A stretch of DNA of 15,374 nucleotides from Segatella copri (lineage in GTDB: Bacteria > Bacteroidota > Bacteroidia > Bacteroidales > Bacteroidaceae), in contig NZ_JAHOEA010000067.1 in assembly GCF_019127135.1 (NCBI RefSeq), forward strand, positions 1-15,374. Reading direction: 5' to 3'. A program made the translations under genes and the position numbers. This document shows positions 1 through 6,154 of this stretch, in pieces. The notes below the pieces were generated by a model that saw only the letters and a list, made by a program, of their open reading frames with translations, searched no databases and was not told the origin of the DNA. Every line of letters begins with the position of its first letter. The first letter of the stretch is position 1.

Positions 1-65
1 ACAGAAATCTATCAAATATAGCCAATATCTGACTTCATTCTGTCTCAGGACACACAAAACGGTTG

Positions 66-73
66 CAAAGATA
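66..73 (-). promoter_or_regulatory. promoter-like -7 box reading out of the left edge
   Basis: Read on the minus strand this is TATCTTTG, followed by CAACCG, matching the Bacteroidetes -7 consensus TAnnTTTG. No clear -33 TTG is visible at the right distance. It would drive a gene to the left of the window, which cannot be seen. The same TATCTTTGCA core recurs at 5223 and 5731. Positions 1-166 hold no gene I can support. Confidence 0.35.
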
Positions 74-166
74 ATATTTTTCATTTACCCCACCTTACGC
101 TGTATTGGTGGTTTACAGAAAATAGCATCCTCACATTTTTTAGATGAAAGATACATTGCATCCCAG

Positions 167-428
167 GCGGTCCCAGCCCGCATAACCTGGCGAGACCTTT
201 GATGGTCCGCCAACCTTAGAGCGAAGCGGTTCCGAGCACCGAGTAGGGCGGTTTTCTCCCTCGCTCCTGAGGAGAGAGGGTCGGGGTGAGAGGTAGAGCC
301 CTCTTTAAGGGTAAAGAGGGACGGGGTGATTTTCGAAAAATCCTCCTTTTATCTAAAGATTTTGCAAATGAGCGCAATGAAAGTTTGCTTTCAAATTGCC
401 GAGTGCAGCTAATCTTATCTAAAGAGGA
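167..428. repeat. mosaic hairpin repeat, copy 1
   Basis: This non-coding repeat is shared with 4790-5120 and 5834-6270. Its order is as follows. A leader of about 90 bp (167-257) contains a small hairpin around GACC/GGTC and a conserved core beginning CCGCCAACCTTAGAGCG. Hairpin 258-280 has arms CCCTC and GAGGG, a g-a mismatch, CTCC/GGAG and a TGA loop. Hairpin 299-320 has a 9-bp stem (CCCTCTTTA with TAAAGAGGG). A TTTTCGAAAA motif lies near 331. A last, wider stem (342-349 with 421-428) has a second 41-bp repeat in its loop. The right arm runs into the stop codon of the permease gene. Translated on the minus strand it gives the phrase LTPTLSPQERG, which I remember as a common artefact of such repeats. 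Confidence 0.85.
370..410. repeat. 41-bp secondary repeat, copy 1
   Basis: This 41-bp segment is nearly identical to 6155-6195, with three differences by eye. It contains a small hairpin, TGAAAG with CTTTCA, and ends in GCCGAGTGCAGCT. In both places it sits inside the wide loop between the arms of the last hairpin of the mosaic repeat, so it appears to be a separate unit nested in that repeat. Confidence 0.8.
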
Positions 429-1615
429 ACGTGGCGTTTCGATAACGCATACGTTCCAATCACCCCATAACATACTAACGGTATAAGAAATGCAATCGCC
501 ATACTCCCCGTAGTATCCGCAATATACCCCATGATTACTGGAGCAACCGCACCACCCACTATCGTCATGATAAGCAACGAAGAAGCAAGCTTGGTCTTAG
601 TACCTGCATCTCTCAATGCCAGCGAGAAGATAGTCGGAAACATGATGCTTTCTCCCAGATACAGGGCGAAAAACGCAATGAGCGATAAAGTTCCGCTACA
701 TACCACCACAATCAATGTGGCAACAAAGGTGAGGATGGCACAAGCCAGCAGCACCAGCCTTGGCTGGATATAATTCATGATGACACCACCAGCCAACCTG
801 CCGATAAAGAACAGACCCATTCCGCCAAAGGCGAGATACAGACTGGCAGTCTGCTTCTCTATATGAATACTCTCCTCAGCATAGTTGATGAAGAAACTGT
901 TCACACCCGTCTGGGCTGCCACATAAAGAAACAAGGTCAGCATACCGAAACCGAATGCCATCACTCGCATCGGCTTCTCCTCCACCATCTCGTTCGTATC
1001 CGCCTCATGCGCTCTCCTTGGGTCCGGCAACTTGATTCTTGACAGGACCAGTGCCACAGAAAGCACGAAGATACCCACCAGGGCATAAGGGATGGCAATG
1101 TTGACACCCGAGAACAGAAGCTGACCGCCAACCAGCGGTCCTACAATCCATCCGATACCATTGAGCGACTGCGACAGGTTGATTCTGCTCTCCGCCTTGT
1201 CAGGATGTCCCAGTACCGTAGTATAAGGATTCGCACTCGTTTCCAGACAGGTCAGTCCGCATCCTATCACAAACAGCGACAGAACGAAGAAGTAGAAACT
1301 GTTGATCCTGCTTCCCGGTATGAACATCAGAGCACCGATACCGAAGAGAACCAGTCCTGTTATCACTCCCCTCCTGTAGCCCCACTTCCGGATAATCCAT
1401 CCGGCAGGCAGCGCCATCAGAAAGTAGGCACCATAGACAGCAGCCTGCGTCAAGGCCGACATCGCCTTGCTGATATGGAACGACTCCTGGAAATGCGGAT
1501 TCAGCACCTCCAGGATGCCATGGGCAAAGCCCCACATAAAGAAGAGACTGCTGATGATGAGGAAGGGCACCAGATAGTTATGCCCTTCGTATCTGAAGAT
1601 GGATGGCTTCGTCAT
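419..1615 (-). CDS. MFS sugar permease, FucP-like
   Basis: A major facilitator superfamily protein with about twelve hydrophobic segments, probably a proton-coupled sugar symporter of the FucP (L-fucose/glucose/galactose) family in the inner membrane. Family marks are FFMWGFAHGILEVLNPHF near the N-terminus and GLTCLETSANPY before residue 135. The Glu of CLETSANP corresponds to the catalytic Glu135 of E. coli FucP. The position of FucP Asp46 appears to be Glu here (ILEVLNP against LNDILLP), so its substrate may differ. I chose the ATG at 1615; an in-frame ATG at 1627 adds four residues. Either start lies inside the preceding gene (38-50 nt overlap), implying translational coupling. Length is about 398 residues against about 438 for FucP. 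The stop codon lies in the mosaic repeat. Confidence 0.88.
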   Translation of the reverse strand: MTKPSIFRYEGHNYLVPFLIISSLFFMWGFAHGILEVLNPHFQESFHISKAMSALTQAAVYGAYFLMALPAGWIIRKWGYRRGVITGLVLFGIGALMFIPGSRINSFYFFVLSLFVIGCGLTCLETSANPYTTVLGHPDKAESRINLSQSLNGIGWIVGPLVGGQLLFSGVNIAIPYALVGIFVLSVALVLSRIKLPDPRRAHEADTNEMVEEKPMRVMAFGFGMLTLFLYVAAQTGVNSFFINYAEESIHIEKQTASLYLAFGGMGLFFIGRLAGGVIMNYIQPRLVLLACAILTFVATLIVVVCSGTLSLIAFFALYLGESIMFPTIFSLALRDAGTKTKLASSLLIMTIVGGAVAPVIMGYIADTTGSMAIAFLIPLVCYGVIGTYALSKRHVPL

Positions 1616-2807
1616 GATTCTCTGCAAATTTAAGACTGTCCTTTACTACCAGTGCCAGATAACCACCGCCACCGGCTCCCGGCATCTTCCATGCCAGAAC
1701 CTCCTCCATGCTGCTATAGCGGTCAATCATCGGCTGCACACTCGCCTCCTGTTCTATCACACCATTGATAGACGGATTCACCATACCCGGGAACATCGCA
1801 ATCTGGGCCTCGAAAGATGCCCTGTATGCTGCTGCAAAGGCATCAAGGTCGTGCGCCAGAATCGCCTTCCAGCAGGCATCAGCCGCATCAGCCAGCGCCT
1901 TCACCTTCTCAGGCGTGATATCCTTACCTTCCACCACACTGCATCCCGGTCTTCTCGGTTCCATCGGAATCATCACCAGATGGTCTTCCAGGAAACGGAG
2001 GGTCATCTCATCCTGCGTACTCTCAATCTTCTCCGGCCAGAAGTTGTTGTCATAATAATGACGCACCAGACCGGGCACACAGATACCGATAGAATCCTGG
2101 GCACCTGAGATGATACCATCATGACGCTCCGGATTGTTCTCGAAGCAGAATACCAGTCGGGCGAGCATCTCCGGATCCATCTTAGGCAACTTCACCGGCC
2201 ATATCTTCTGAATCATCTTACGGGTAGAGGTAGACAGACCGCAGCGGTCGCGCACCTCAAAGGTCGGTTCCAGCGAGATGGTAATCGCCCATCCCGGATG
2301 ATAGTGACTCACATAAGGCTGGTCAATCCATGTACCAGCCAGATCCAGACGGGTAGGAATCCCCGCCTCCTGCGCCGAATTATCAGATACATTCGATAAC
2401 GCCTTCTTCAAGTCAGAAGAAGACCGAGCCTTCAGACCCGCATGAGGAGTGCGCTGAAGTTCGACATATTCGATACCCCTTTCCTTACAGATCCTACGTT
2501 TCTCATCAGACCCACCTTCAGCGTTCACCACAAACACATCCGGTTTCACCTTATCAAGAGTAGGCAGGAAGTCGATGACTCCGCTTCCCTCATTGATATA
2601 CGCCTCCTTCACCGCCTTGATATTCTTGACCATGAATAGCCTTTCCTCCTGCGGAAACATAGGCTTGCGATGCTTATACTCCAGATAAGTAGCATCCGAT
2701 CCGATACCCACATACAGATCACCATACCGTGATGCCTGCTGGAAAAACTCCACATGACCGGAATGCAGCAGGTCGTAACACCCGCTCACAAAAACTTTTT
2801 TTGCCAT
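1578..2807 (-). CDS. fused nucleotidyltransferase / GHMP-kinase-like protein
   Basis: A two-domain protein of 409 residues. Residues 1-135 are a cytidylyltransferase-like Rossmann fold with FVSGCYDLLHSGHVEF (the HxGH nucleotide motif) and, near 130, RSSSDLKK in place of the usual ISST. Residues about 150-409 resemble a GHMP kinase: motif 1 is IPTRLDLAGTW and motif 3 is MPGAGGGGYLALVV. The expected glycine/serine-rich motif 2 appears only as SGAQDSIGI. The architecture recalls sugar kinase/pyrophosphorylase fusions that activate salvaged sugars (fucose via FKP, heptoses via Hdd enzymes), but the domain order and substrate here are not established. The overlapping permease gene suggests import followed by activation of the same sugar. 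ATG 2807 is the only plausible start. No clear -7 promoter box was found upstream. Confidence 0.8.
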   Translation of the reverse strand: MAKKVFVSGCYDLLHSGHVEFFQQASRYGDLYVGIGSDATYLEYKHRKPMFPQEERLFMVKNIKAVKEAYINEGSGVIDFLPTLDKVKPDVFVVNAEGGSDEKRRICKERGIEYVELQRTPHAGLKARSSSDLKKALSNVSDNSAQEAGIPTRLDLAGTWIDQPYVSHYHPGWAITISLEPTFEVRDRCGLSTSTRKMIQKIWPVKLPKMDPEMLARLVFCFENNPERHDGIISGAQDSIGICVPGLVRHYYDNNFWPEKIESTQDEMTLRFLEDHLVMIPMEPRRPGCSVVEGKDITPEKVKALADAADACWKAILAHDLDAFAAAYRASFEAQIAMFPGMVNPSINGVIEQEASVQPMIDRYSSMEEVLAWKMPGAGGGGYLALVVKDSLKFAENHDEAIHLQIRRA

Positions 2808-2820
2808 AAACTTTATGAAA

Positions 2821-2848
2821 AGTTAATAGTTTACAGTTAACAGTTAAT
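2821..2848. repeat. TTAAC/TTAATA simple intergenic repeat
   Basis: Reiterated AGTTAATAG, TTTACAGTTAAC and AGTTAAT words just upstream of the nucleotidyltransferase gene. The same word family, on either strand, recurs at 4731-4768 and inside a coding region at 6621-6650. I recall such ACTATTAACTGT-type runs as common in Bacteroidales intergenic DNA. Confidence 0.6.
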
Positions 2849-2904
2849 ATCAACCTGCTAACCATAAACCATAATATATTAATAGAAAATTATAATAACT
2901 ACTA

Positions 2905-2936
2905 TTGAATATGGGTTTTCGAAAACCTACATTCAA
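2905..2936. repeat. hairpin with perfect 14-bp palindrome
   Basis: The arms TTGAAT and ATTCAA enclose GGTTTTCGAAAACC, a perfect 14-bp palindrome centred at 2920/2921. It lies between two divergent transcription units (minus gene starting at 2807, plus antitoxin starting at 3037). The TTTTCGAAAA core also ends segments of the mosaic repeat (near 331 and 4970). There is no T-run typical of a terminator. A protein-binding site or a repeat relic are both possible. Confidence 0.6.
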
Positions 2937-2992
2937 CTATTAATCTTTATTAAATTATTAATACTATCTCACCATTTTACGCCATAATGATG

Positions 2993-3019
2993 TATATTTG
3001 CAATCAGAATGATTATCAT
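2993..3019 (+). promoter_or_regulatory. promoter -7 box and possible operator of the RelB/PIN operon
   Basis: TATATTTG at 2993-3000 matches the Bacteroidetes -7 consensus TAnnTTTG, 36 bp before the antitoxin ATG. The -33 region is weak (TTTTAC near 2975). Just downstream, ATGAT-T-ATCAT (3009-3019) is a perfect inverted repeat in the predicted leader. That is a sensible place for autorepression by a ribbon-helix-helix antitoxin, but the binding is inferred. Confidence 0.5.
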
Positions 3020-3036
3020 ATAAACATTTTAGGCTT

Positions 3037-3357
3037 ATGGCACAGACAGCAATGACAGTCCGTATGGACAGCCAGCAGAAAGCAGAGTTTGATAAGCTCT
3101 GCGAACAATTCGGCATGAGTGCGAATACCGCTATCAACATCTTTGTTAAAGCAGTAATTCGCAGTAAGAGCATTCCTTTCTCCATCCAAGCTAAGGAAGA
3201 AGACGAGGTGACTGCAAAAGCAAAGGCAGCGTTCAAAGAACTTAGAGCTAAAGCCGACAGAGGCGAAACGCCAGAACTCACCCTCGATGAGATCAATGAA
3301 GAAATCAGAGAAGTCAGACGATTAAGAAAAGAACGCAATGGTATATGCAGTCATTGA
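3037..3357 (+). CDS. RelB/DinJ-family antitoxin
   Basis: A 106-residue protein with an N-terminal ribbon-helix-helix DNA-binding region: a short beta strand AMTVRMD, then helices covering QQKAEFDKLCEQFGMSANTA. This is the usual start of RelB/DinJ antitoxins. The C-terminal half is charged and helical (about 55-104), the part expected to wrap the toxin. It overlaps the PIN gene by 20 nt, the normal antitoxin-first arrangement. It is full length with a good promoter motif and an inverted repeat upstream, so it may still be made and repress its own promoter. Its toxin is truncated, so it probably survives as an orphan antitoxin. The RelB/DinJ assignment rests on the N-terminal pattern. Confidence 0.85.
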   Translation: MAQTAMTVRMDSQQKAEFDKLCEQFGMSANTAINIFVKAVIRSKSIPFSIQAKEEDEVTAKAKAAFKELRAKADRGETPELTLDEINEEIREVRRLRKERNGICSH

Positions 3358-3595
3358 TACAAACATATTTGTATCAGCCCTTATCACCCACAACTCAAAT
3401 GCTTCAACAGCAAGAGTTCTTGAAAGTTTGTTCCTTCATCGTATTATACCTTTATATAATGATGACATTATAAAAGAATACGATGAAGTGCTTCATCGCG
3501 CAAAATTCAAGTTGTCAGACGACCAAATCAATACAGTTATAGAACTTGTTAAGGAAAATGGCATTGATTCTTCCCGTTTTTCTGTGTTTTTCTGA
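3338..3595 (+). pseudogene. truncated PIN-domain toxin
   Basis: The first 80 or so residues match the start of PIN-family RNase toxins. The first catalytic aspartate is in VIDTNIFVSAL (Asp7) and the second acidic residue is in IIKEYDEVL (Glu47). Members of this family (COG1569-like) run to about 140 residues, with a further acidic cluster and a beta strand in the second half. Here the frame ends after SSRFSVFF at residue 85, and no continuation is visible in any frame downstream. Sequence after about 3586 belongs instead to an inverted HEPN-like remnant, so the gene was probably cut by a rearrangement. Without the C-terminal acidic residues it should be inactive as a nuclease. It starts inside the antitoxin gene. 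Confidence 0.75.
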
Positions 3596-3729
3596 TATGG
3601 GTATTTAACAATTATTTCTTCTTGACTTAATTTCATAAATTTTGATGTAGTATCAAGTGCTGTTTTAGCTTCCTTTTCCAAAGGGGTATATCCACCATGT
3701 ATAATATGATTTCTCAATACTACACATAT
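3586..3729 (-). pseudogene. C-terminal remnant of a HEPN-like gene
   Basis: On the minus strand an open segment reads VVLRNHIIHGGYTPLEKEA and continues as a helix-rich stretch to about KYPYQKN. RNHIIH fits the R-N-x3-H signature of HEPN domains, common in toxins and abortive-infection RNases. There is no ATG, and an in-frame TGA lies just upstream (about 3730-3732). The 3' part of the frame merely runs antisense through the PIN gene. I read it as the tail of a lost gene, joined tail to tail with the broken PIN gene. The family assignment rests on one motif, so it is tentative. Confidence 0.45.
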
Positions 3730-3786
3730 TCATTCTCAATAAAACTAATATTTATAAAAGATGAAGAAAATACCAATAACAATAAT

Positions 3787-4425
3787 CTAAGCCATAGGAC
3801 ATTCCAAAATCTGGGTGTGCAATAAATCCAAAAACATAAGTCTGGTATAAACAGGAGATGTTTCCGGAAAATGCTGTTCTGCTCTTTCTAATTCCTCTGT
3901 GGCATATAGATACTTGAACTTGTTGCGCTCATAAAAGCTAAGAACTTTTGGCTGATTATACGCATCAACAACCAAGAATCTGCATCCAGTCTTGTTGTCC
4001 TCCTGAACAAACCAAGTTTTGATAAAGTTCATTACTTGTTGACCAACTAAGAAATTTCGTCCTTGATATTTCTTATTAACCCCTAGTCTTCCCAATAATA
4101 CGGCAGGATAAGTACGAAGATGTTTTTGACCTGGTATAGTTCGTTGAACCTTATTAGCAGAAGGCTTTGGAATAAAAGTTGTCTTTACACTATCATTCGA
4201 TACCGTAAAGAATGCAACAATTTCAGAGAAATCACCTTCATTGTTGACAAAGCAATAAGTCTTACCAAGTCGCTCTTGAGCATACAACAAGGCATTGTGA
4301 TGAAAGAAGTCTTCTAAGTCCTTATCTCCTTCTGTTTCACCACAACAAAATGGCAAAGATGCAAGTTCTACGGTCAAAGGCATGAAGTCGCATCTTTCCA
4401 TAATATCGAATTGATAATTATTCAC
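3787..4425 (-). CDS. GNAT acetyltransferase, probable toxin of a TA pair
   Basis: A GNAT-fold protein of up to 212 residues. Motif A is visible as LLGRLGVNKKYQGRNFLVGQ (acetyl-CoA pyrophosphate loop, with the usual Q/R-x-x-G-x-G/A partly altered to QGRNFLVG). The later strand-helix FLVVDAYNQ...VLSFYERNKFKYL is typical of family motif B. Stand-alone GNATs preceded by a tiny gene are often TacT/AtaT-like toxins that acetylate charged tRNA; that role is inferred from context. The longest frame starts at GTG 4425. ATG codons at 4401 and 4383 are alternatives, the last giving MPLTVELASL. A 58-codon gene ends 12 nt upstream. It is convergent with the broken PIN operon. Confidence 0.8.
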   Translation of the reverse strand: MNNYQFDIMERCDFMPLTVELASLPFCCGETEGDKDLEDFFHHNALLYAQERLGKTYCFVNNEGDFSEIVAFFTVSNDSVKTTFIPKPSANKVQRTIPGQKHLRTYPAVLLGRLGVNKKYQGRNFLVGQQVMNFIKTWFVQEDNKTGCRFLVVDAYNQPKVLSFYERNKFKYLYATEELERAEQHFPETSPVYTRLMFLDLLHTQILECPMA

Positions 4426-4437
4426 CAGCCTATCTTA

Positions 4438-4614
4438 TTAATGAGGAAGTTTAATCTTTACATTTTTTGAGCGTTCCATCATACGACGGATTGCATCTTG
4501 TGCACCTTCAGGAATCACAGTTGTAGCAGTATTCCTACTACTCTCAGCAATCTCTATAAAGCGCTCTGCAACATCACCAGTCAATACTGGAATTGTTTTA
4601 ATAGCTATTGCCAT
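4438..4614 (-). CDS. small (58 aa) gene upstream of GNAT, probable antitoxin
   Basis: A 58-codon frame starts MAIAIKTIPVLTGDVAERFI and ends KNVKIKLPH. It has an initial strand-like stretch followed by a helix and a basic C-terminal part (AIRRMMERSK). I recall similarly sized Bacteroidales proteins opening MAI..KTIPVL..., but no named family is certain. The gene has the best expression signals in the window: TTG at 4682-4684, 20 bp, TACTTTTG at 4654-4661, and an AGGAG 9 nt before the ATG. It ends 12 nt before the GNAT start, so the two are probably one operon. Size, position and order match an antitoxin. It is too short for default gene callers and could easily be missed. Confidence 0.7.
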   Translation of the reverse strand: MAIAIKTIPVLTGDVAERFIEIAESSRNTATTVIPEGAQDAIRRMMERSKNVKIKLPH

Positions 4615-4653
4615 AATTCATATCTCCTATTATTTAGTTTATATAACTTGCTG

Positions 4654-4684
4654 CAAAAGTACGCTTTTTCTTCGAAACCACCAA
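4654..4684 (-). promoter_or_regulatory. promoter of the small gene/GNAT operon
   Basis: On the minus strand: TTG (4682-4684), a 20-bp spacer, then TACTTTTG (4654-4661). This fits both the -33 and -7 elements of Bacteroidetes sigma-ABfr promoters. The start codon is 40 nt from the -7 box, with AGGAG at 4624-4628 between them. Confidence 0.6.
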
Positions 4685-4730
4685 GAAAATCGAAAGAAAT
4701 CTGCAAGTTATCAGCAAATTACCCAAAAAT

Positions 4731-4768
4731 CAACTGTAAACTATTAACTATAAACTATTAACTATAAA
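4731..4768. repeat. tandem 14-bp AT-rich repeat
   Basis: CTATTAACTATAAA occurs twice in direct tandem (4741-4754 and 4755-4768), preceded by a related CTGTAAA word. It belongs to the same TTAAC-type word family as 2821-2848 and 6621-6650, and lies immediately before mosaic repeat copy 2. Confidence 0.75.
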
Positions 4769-4789
4769 ACTCTCCCCTTCCCCACCTTT

Positions 4790-5120
4790 AGCAAGCTGTC
4801 CCCCAGCGGTCCCATCCCGCATAATATGGCGAAGACCTTTGATGGTCCGCCAACCTTAGAGCGTAGCGGTTCCGAGCACCGAGTAGGGCGGTTTCCTCCC
4901 TCGCTCCTGAGGAGAGAGGGCCGGGGTGAGAGGTGGAGCCTTCCTTAACGGTAAGGAAGGACGGGTAGGTTTTCGAAAAAATAGCACTGTAGGGCGGTTA
5001 CATCCTTCCTTCTGAGGTTTCTGTCCCCTGCGAGGGGAACCGAAAGGGTCGTAAAGACTTTGAAAAGGCTTGGTTAGAGGTGGAGCTCCCTTTGGCTAAA
5101 GGGAGACGGAGAGATTCGAA
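4790..5120. repeat. mosaic hairpin repeat, copy 2
   Basis: It opens with AGCAAGCTGTCCCCC (also at 5834 and 5881), then the same leader as copy 1 (about 4805-4897). Hairpin 4898-4920 is identical to that of copy 1. Hairpin 4939-4960 (CCTTCCTTA with TAAGGAAGG) replaces CCCTCTTTA/TAAAGAGGG of copy 1 with changes on both arms. Next come TTTTCGAAAA, a second round starting TAGGGCGGTTACAT, a hairpin interrupted by about 46 bp of other sequence (5018-5066), and hairpin 5086-5105 (CTCCCTTT with AAAGGGAG). I see no protein-coding sequence in it. Confidence 0.85.
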
Positions 5121-5164
5121 AACATATATTTTTCCACTCTCACCATTTAAAAGATTTTAAAAAT

Positions 5165-5176
5165 CGATAATTATCG
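5165..5176. repeat. perfect 12-bp palindrome
   Basis: CGATAATTATCG is fully palindromic and lies 5 bp before a strong hairpin terminator-like structure. It could be a binding site for a dimeric protein; nothing nearby shows which one. Confidence 0.4.
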
Positions 5177-5181
5177 TTTAC

Positions 5182-5222
5182 GAGTTCCCGTATATGGGAA
5201 CTCTCTTTTATTTTATTTTTTC
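5182..5222 (+). terminator. intrinsic terminator-like hairpin
   Basis: GAGTTCCC (5182-5189) and GGGAACTC (5196-5203) form a perfect 8-bp stem with a six-base loop. It is followed on the plus strand by a T-rich run to about 5221. The shape is that of a rho-independent terminator on the plus strand, although no plus-strand gene ends nearby. It directly precedes a promoter-like box at 5223. Confidence 0.6.
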
Positions 5223-5230
5223 TATCTTTG
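5223..5230 (+). promoter_or_regulatory. orphan promoter-like -7 box
   Basis: TATCTTTG followed by CACCGTG matches the Bacteroidetes -7 consensus. No -33 TTG is evident in the T-rich sequence upstream. No open reading frame of note follows; a transcript from here would pass through the nested inverted repeat at 5393-5536. Confidence 0.35.
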
Positions 5231-5392
5231 CACCGTGTGACACAGATATAGAACCTTATTACCTACTTTAGAGGCGCCGTGACAGAAACAGTAATTTGTA
5301 GATCTCTACTTCCGAAAGTCAACGGAGGCGGAGACAGGGGAGTTCATGTCCATAGCCAGAGAGCGATGCAGAGCATCTTCTGCTCAGTTCAC

Positions 5393-5536
5393 GGTGACAC
5401 GATGACACGGTGACACTAGTTTTTCAACTTTTCGCCTCGCACGCGGGCAGGCAGGAACTTTCGGCTTGATTTTTCCTGCCTGCCCGCGCGAGAGTAAATC
5501 TTCAGAAATCGCTGTCACCAGTGTCACCCTGTCACC
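5393..5536. repeat. nested inverted repeat with tandem GGTGACAC boxes
   Basis: The outer left arm is three head-to-tail 8-mers, GGTGACAC, GATGACAC and GGTGACAC (5393-5416). The outer right arm is three copies of the complement type, CTGTCACC (5512-5519), GTGTCACC (5521-5528) and CTGTCACC (5529-5536). Between them an inner GC-rich stem pairs 5436-5457 with 5473-5492 over about 20 bp, with a 2-nt bulge and a 15-nt loop. The two nested levels are roughly symmetrical about position 5465. No gene is visible inside. Confidence 0.8.
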
Positions 5537-5570
5537 CAGAAGCCGGTTACTTCGAATTCAAAACTCAAAG

Positions 5571-5649
5571 ACTTACGATGCAAAAGTCAGTCACTTACGA
5601 AGCAAAAATCAGGGACTTACGCTCCGTAATCCACTGGCTTACAAACACC
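5571..5649. repeat. 22-bp direct repeats (iteron-like)
   Basis: Units begin ACTTACG at 5571, 5593 and 5615, with a degraded fourth (CTTAC) at 5638 and a possible degenerate unit before 5571. Spacings are 22, 22 and 23 bp. The first two units share ACTTACGAnGCAAAAnTCAG; the third and fourth keep only the head. The period and divergence resemble plasmid-type iterons, but no replication gene adjoins them. Confidence 0.65.
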
Positions 5650-5664
5650 AGAACAAAGAAAATC

Positions 5665-5714
5665 TATGAGAAAGTATGAGCAACCATGAGCAAGTATGAG
5701 CAACTATGAATTGC
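5665..5714. repeat. 10-bp tandem repeat (TATGAGCAAC type)
   Basis: Five consecutive 10-bp units start at 5665, 5675, 5685, 5695 and 5705, consensus YATGAGMAAS with the last degraded. A 10-bp period is close to one DNA helical turn. Several ATG codons in it open only short frames that I do not regard as genes. Confidence 0.75.
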
Positions 5715-5730
5715 CCCCTCACCATTTCCG

Positions 5731-5738
5731 TATCTTTG
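5731..5738 (+). promoter_or_regulatory. orphan promoter-like -7 box
   Basis: TATCTTTG followed by CAACG matches the -7 consensus. TTG at 5711-5713 could be a -33 element, although the 17-bp spacing is short. A transcript would read rightwards through mosaic repeat copy 3, towards the 3' end of the oppositely oriented capsule operon. Confidence 0.4.
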
Positions 5739-6154
5739 CAACGTGGTTCAGAGATACCAGGCGCACTCTATCAGCAAAACCGACAAAGACCTTTGATGGA
5801 ACAGGCTCTTCAATATGCCATGCAATCCCAATCAGCAAGCTGTCCCCCACTACAGCAAGCTATAGTAAGGCGGTCACATCAGCAAGCTGTCCCCCGGCGG
5901 TCACATCCCGCATAATATGGCGAAGACCGCTTTGGTCCGCCAACCTTAGAGCGAAGCGGTTCTGAGCACCGGAGGGCGGTTACATCCTTCCTTCTGAGGA
6001 GGAAGGCTTGGTTAGAGGTGGAGCTCTCCTTGCAGGAGAGACGGAGAGGTAGAAAAAACAGCACTGTAGGGCGGTTACATCCTCTCGTCCCTGAGGGAAG
6101 AGAGGCTTGGTGAGAAAGGTGGAGCCTTCTTTAATGGGAAAAAGCGATGCCAAT

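Noticed and set aside
216..473. 85-codon minus-strand frame containing LTPTLSPQERG
   Set aside because: It lies in mosaic repeat copy 1 and its residues follow the hairpin repeats; similar frames arise at 5879-6198 in copy 3. There is no sign of a protein family.
1205..1633. Plus-strand frames opposite the permease and kinase genes
   Set aside because: They are antisense shadows of well-supported genes with family motifs on the minus strand.
2905..2936. Terminator for the minus-strand salvage genes or the plus-strand antitoxin
   Set aside because: It lies upstream of both starts and has no U-run, so a terminator role is not supported.
2964..3338. Minus-strand frame opposite the RelB-like antitoxin
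   Set aside because: It is the antisense of a gene with clear family features and has serine/leucine-rich shadow composition.
5571..5649. CRISPR array
   Set aside because: Units are contiguous 22-bp diverged direct repeats without spacers, and no cas genes are present.
5466..5965. Short plus-strand frames across the repeat-rich gap
   Set aside because: They start in hairpins or the 10-bp array, have low-complexity residues, and lack promoter or start context. Repeat structure explains them better.
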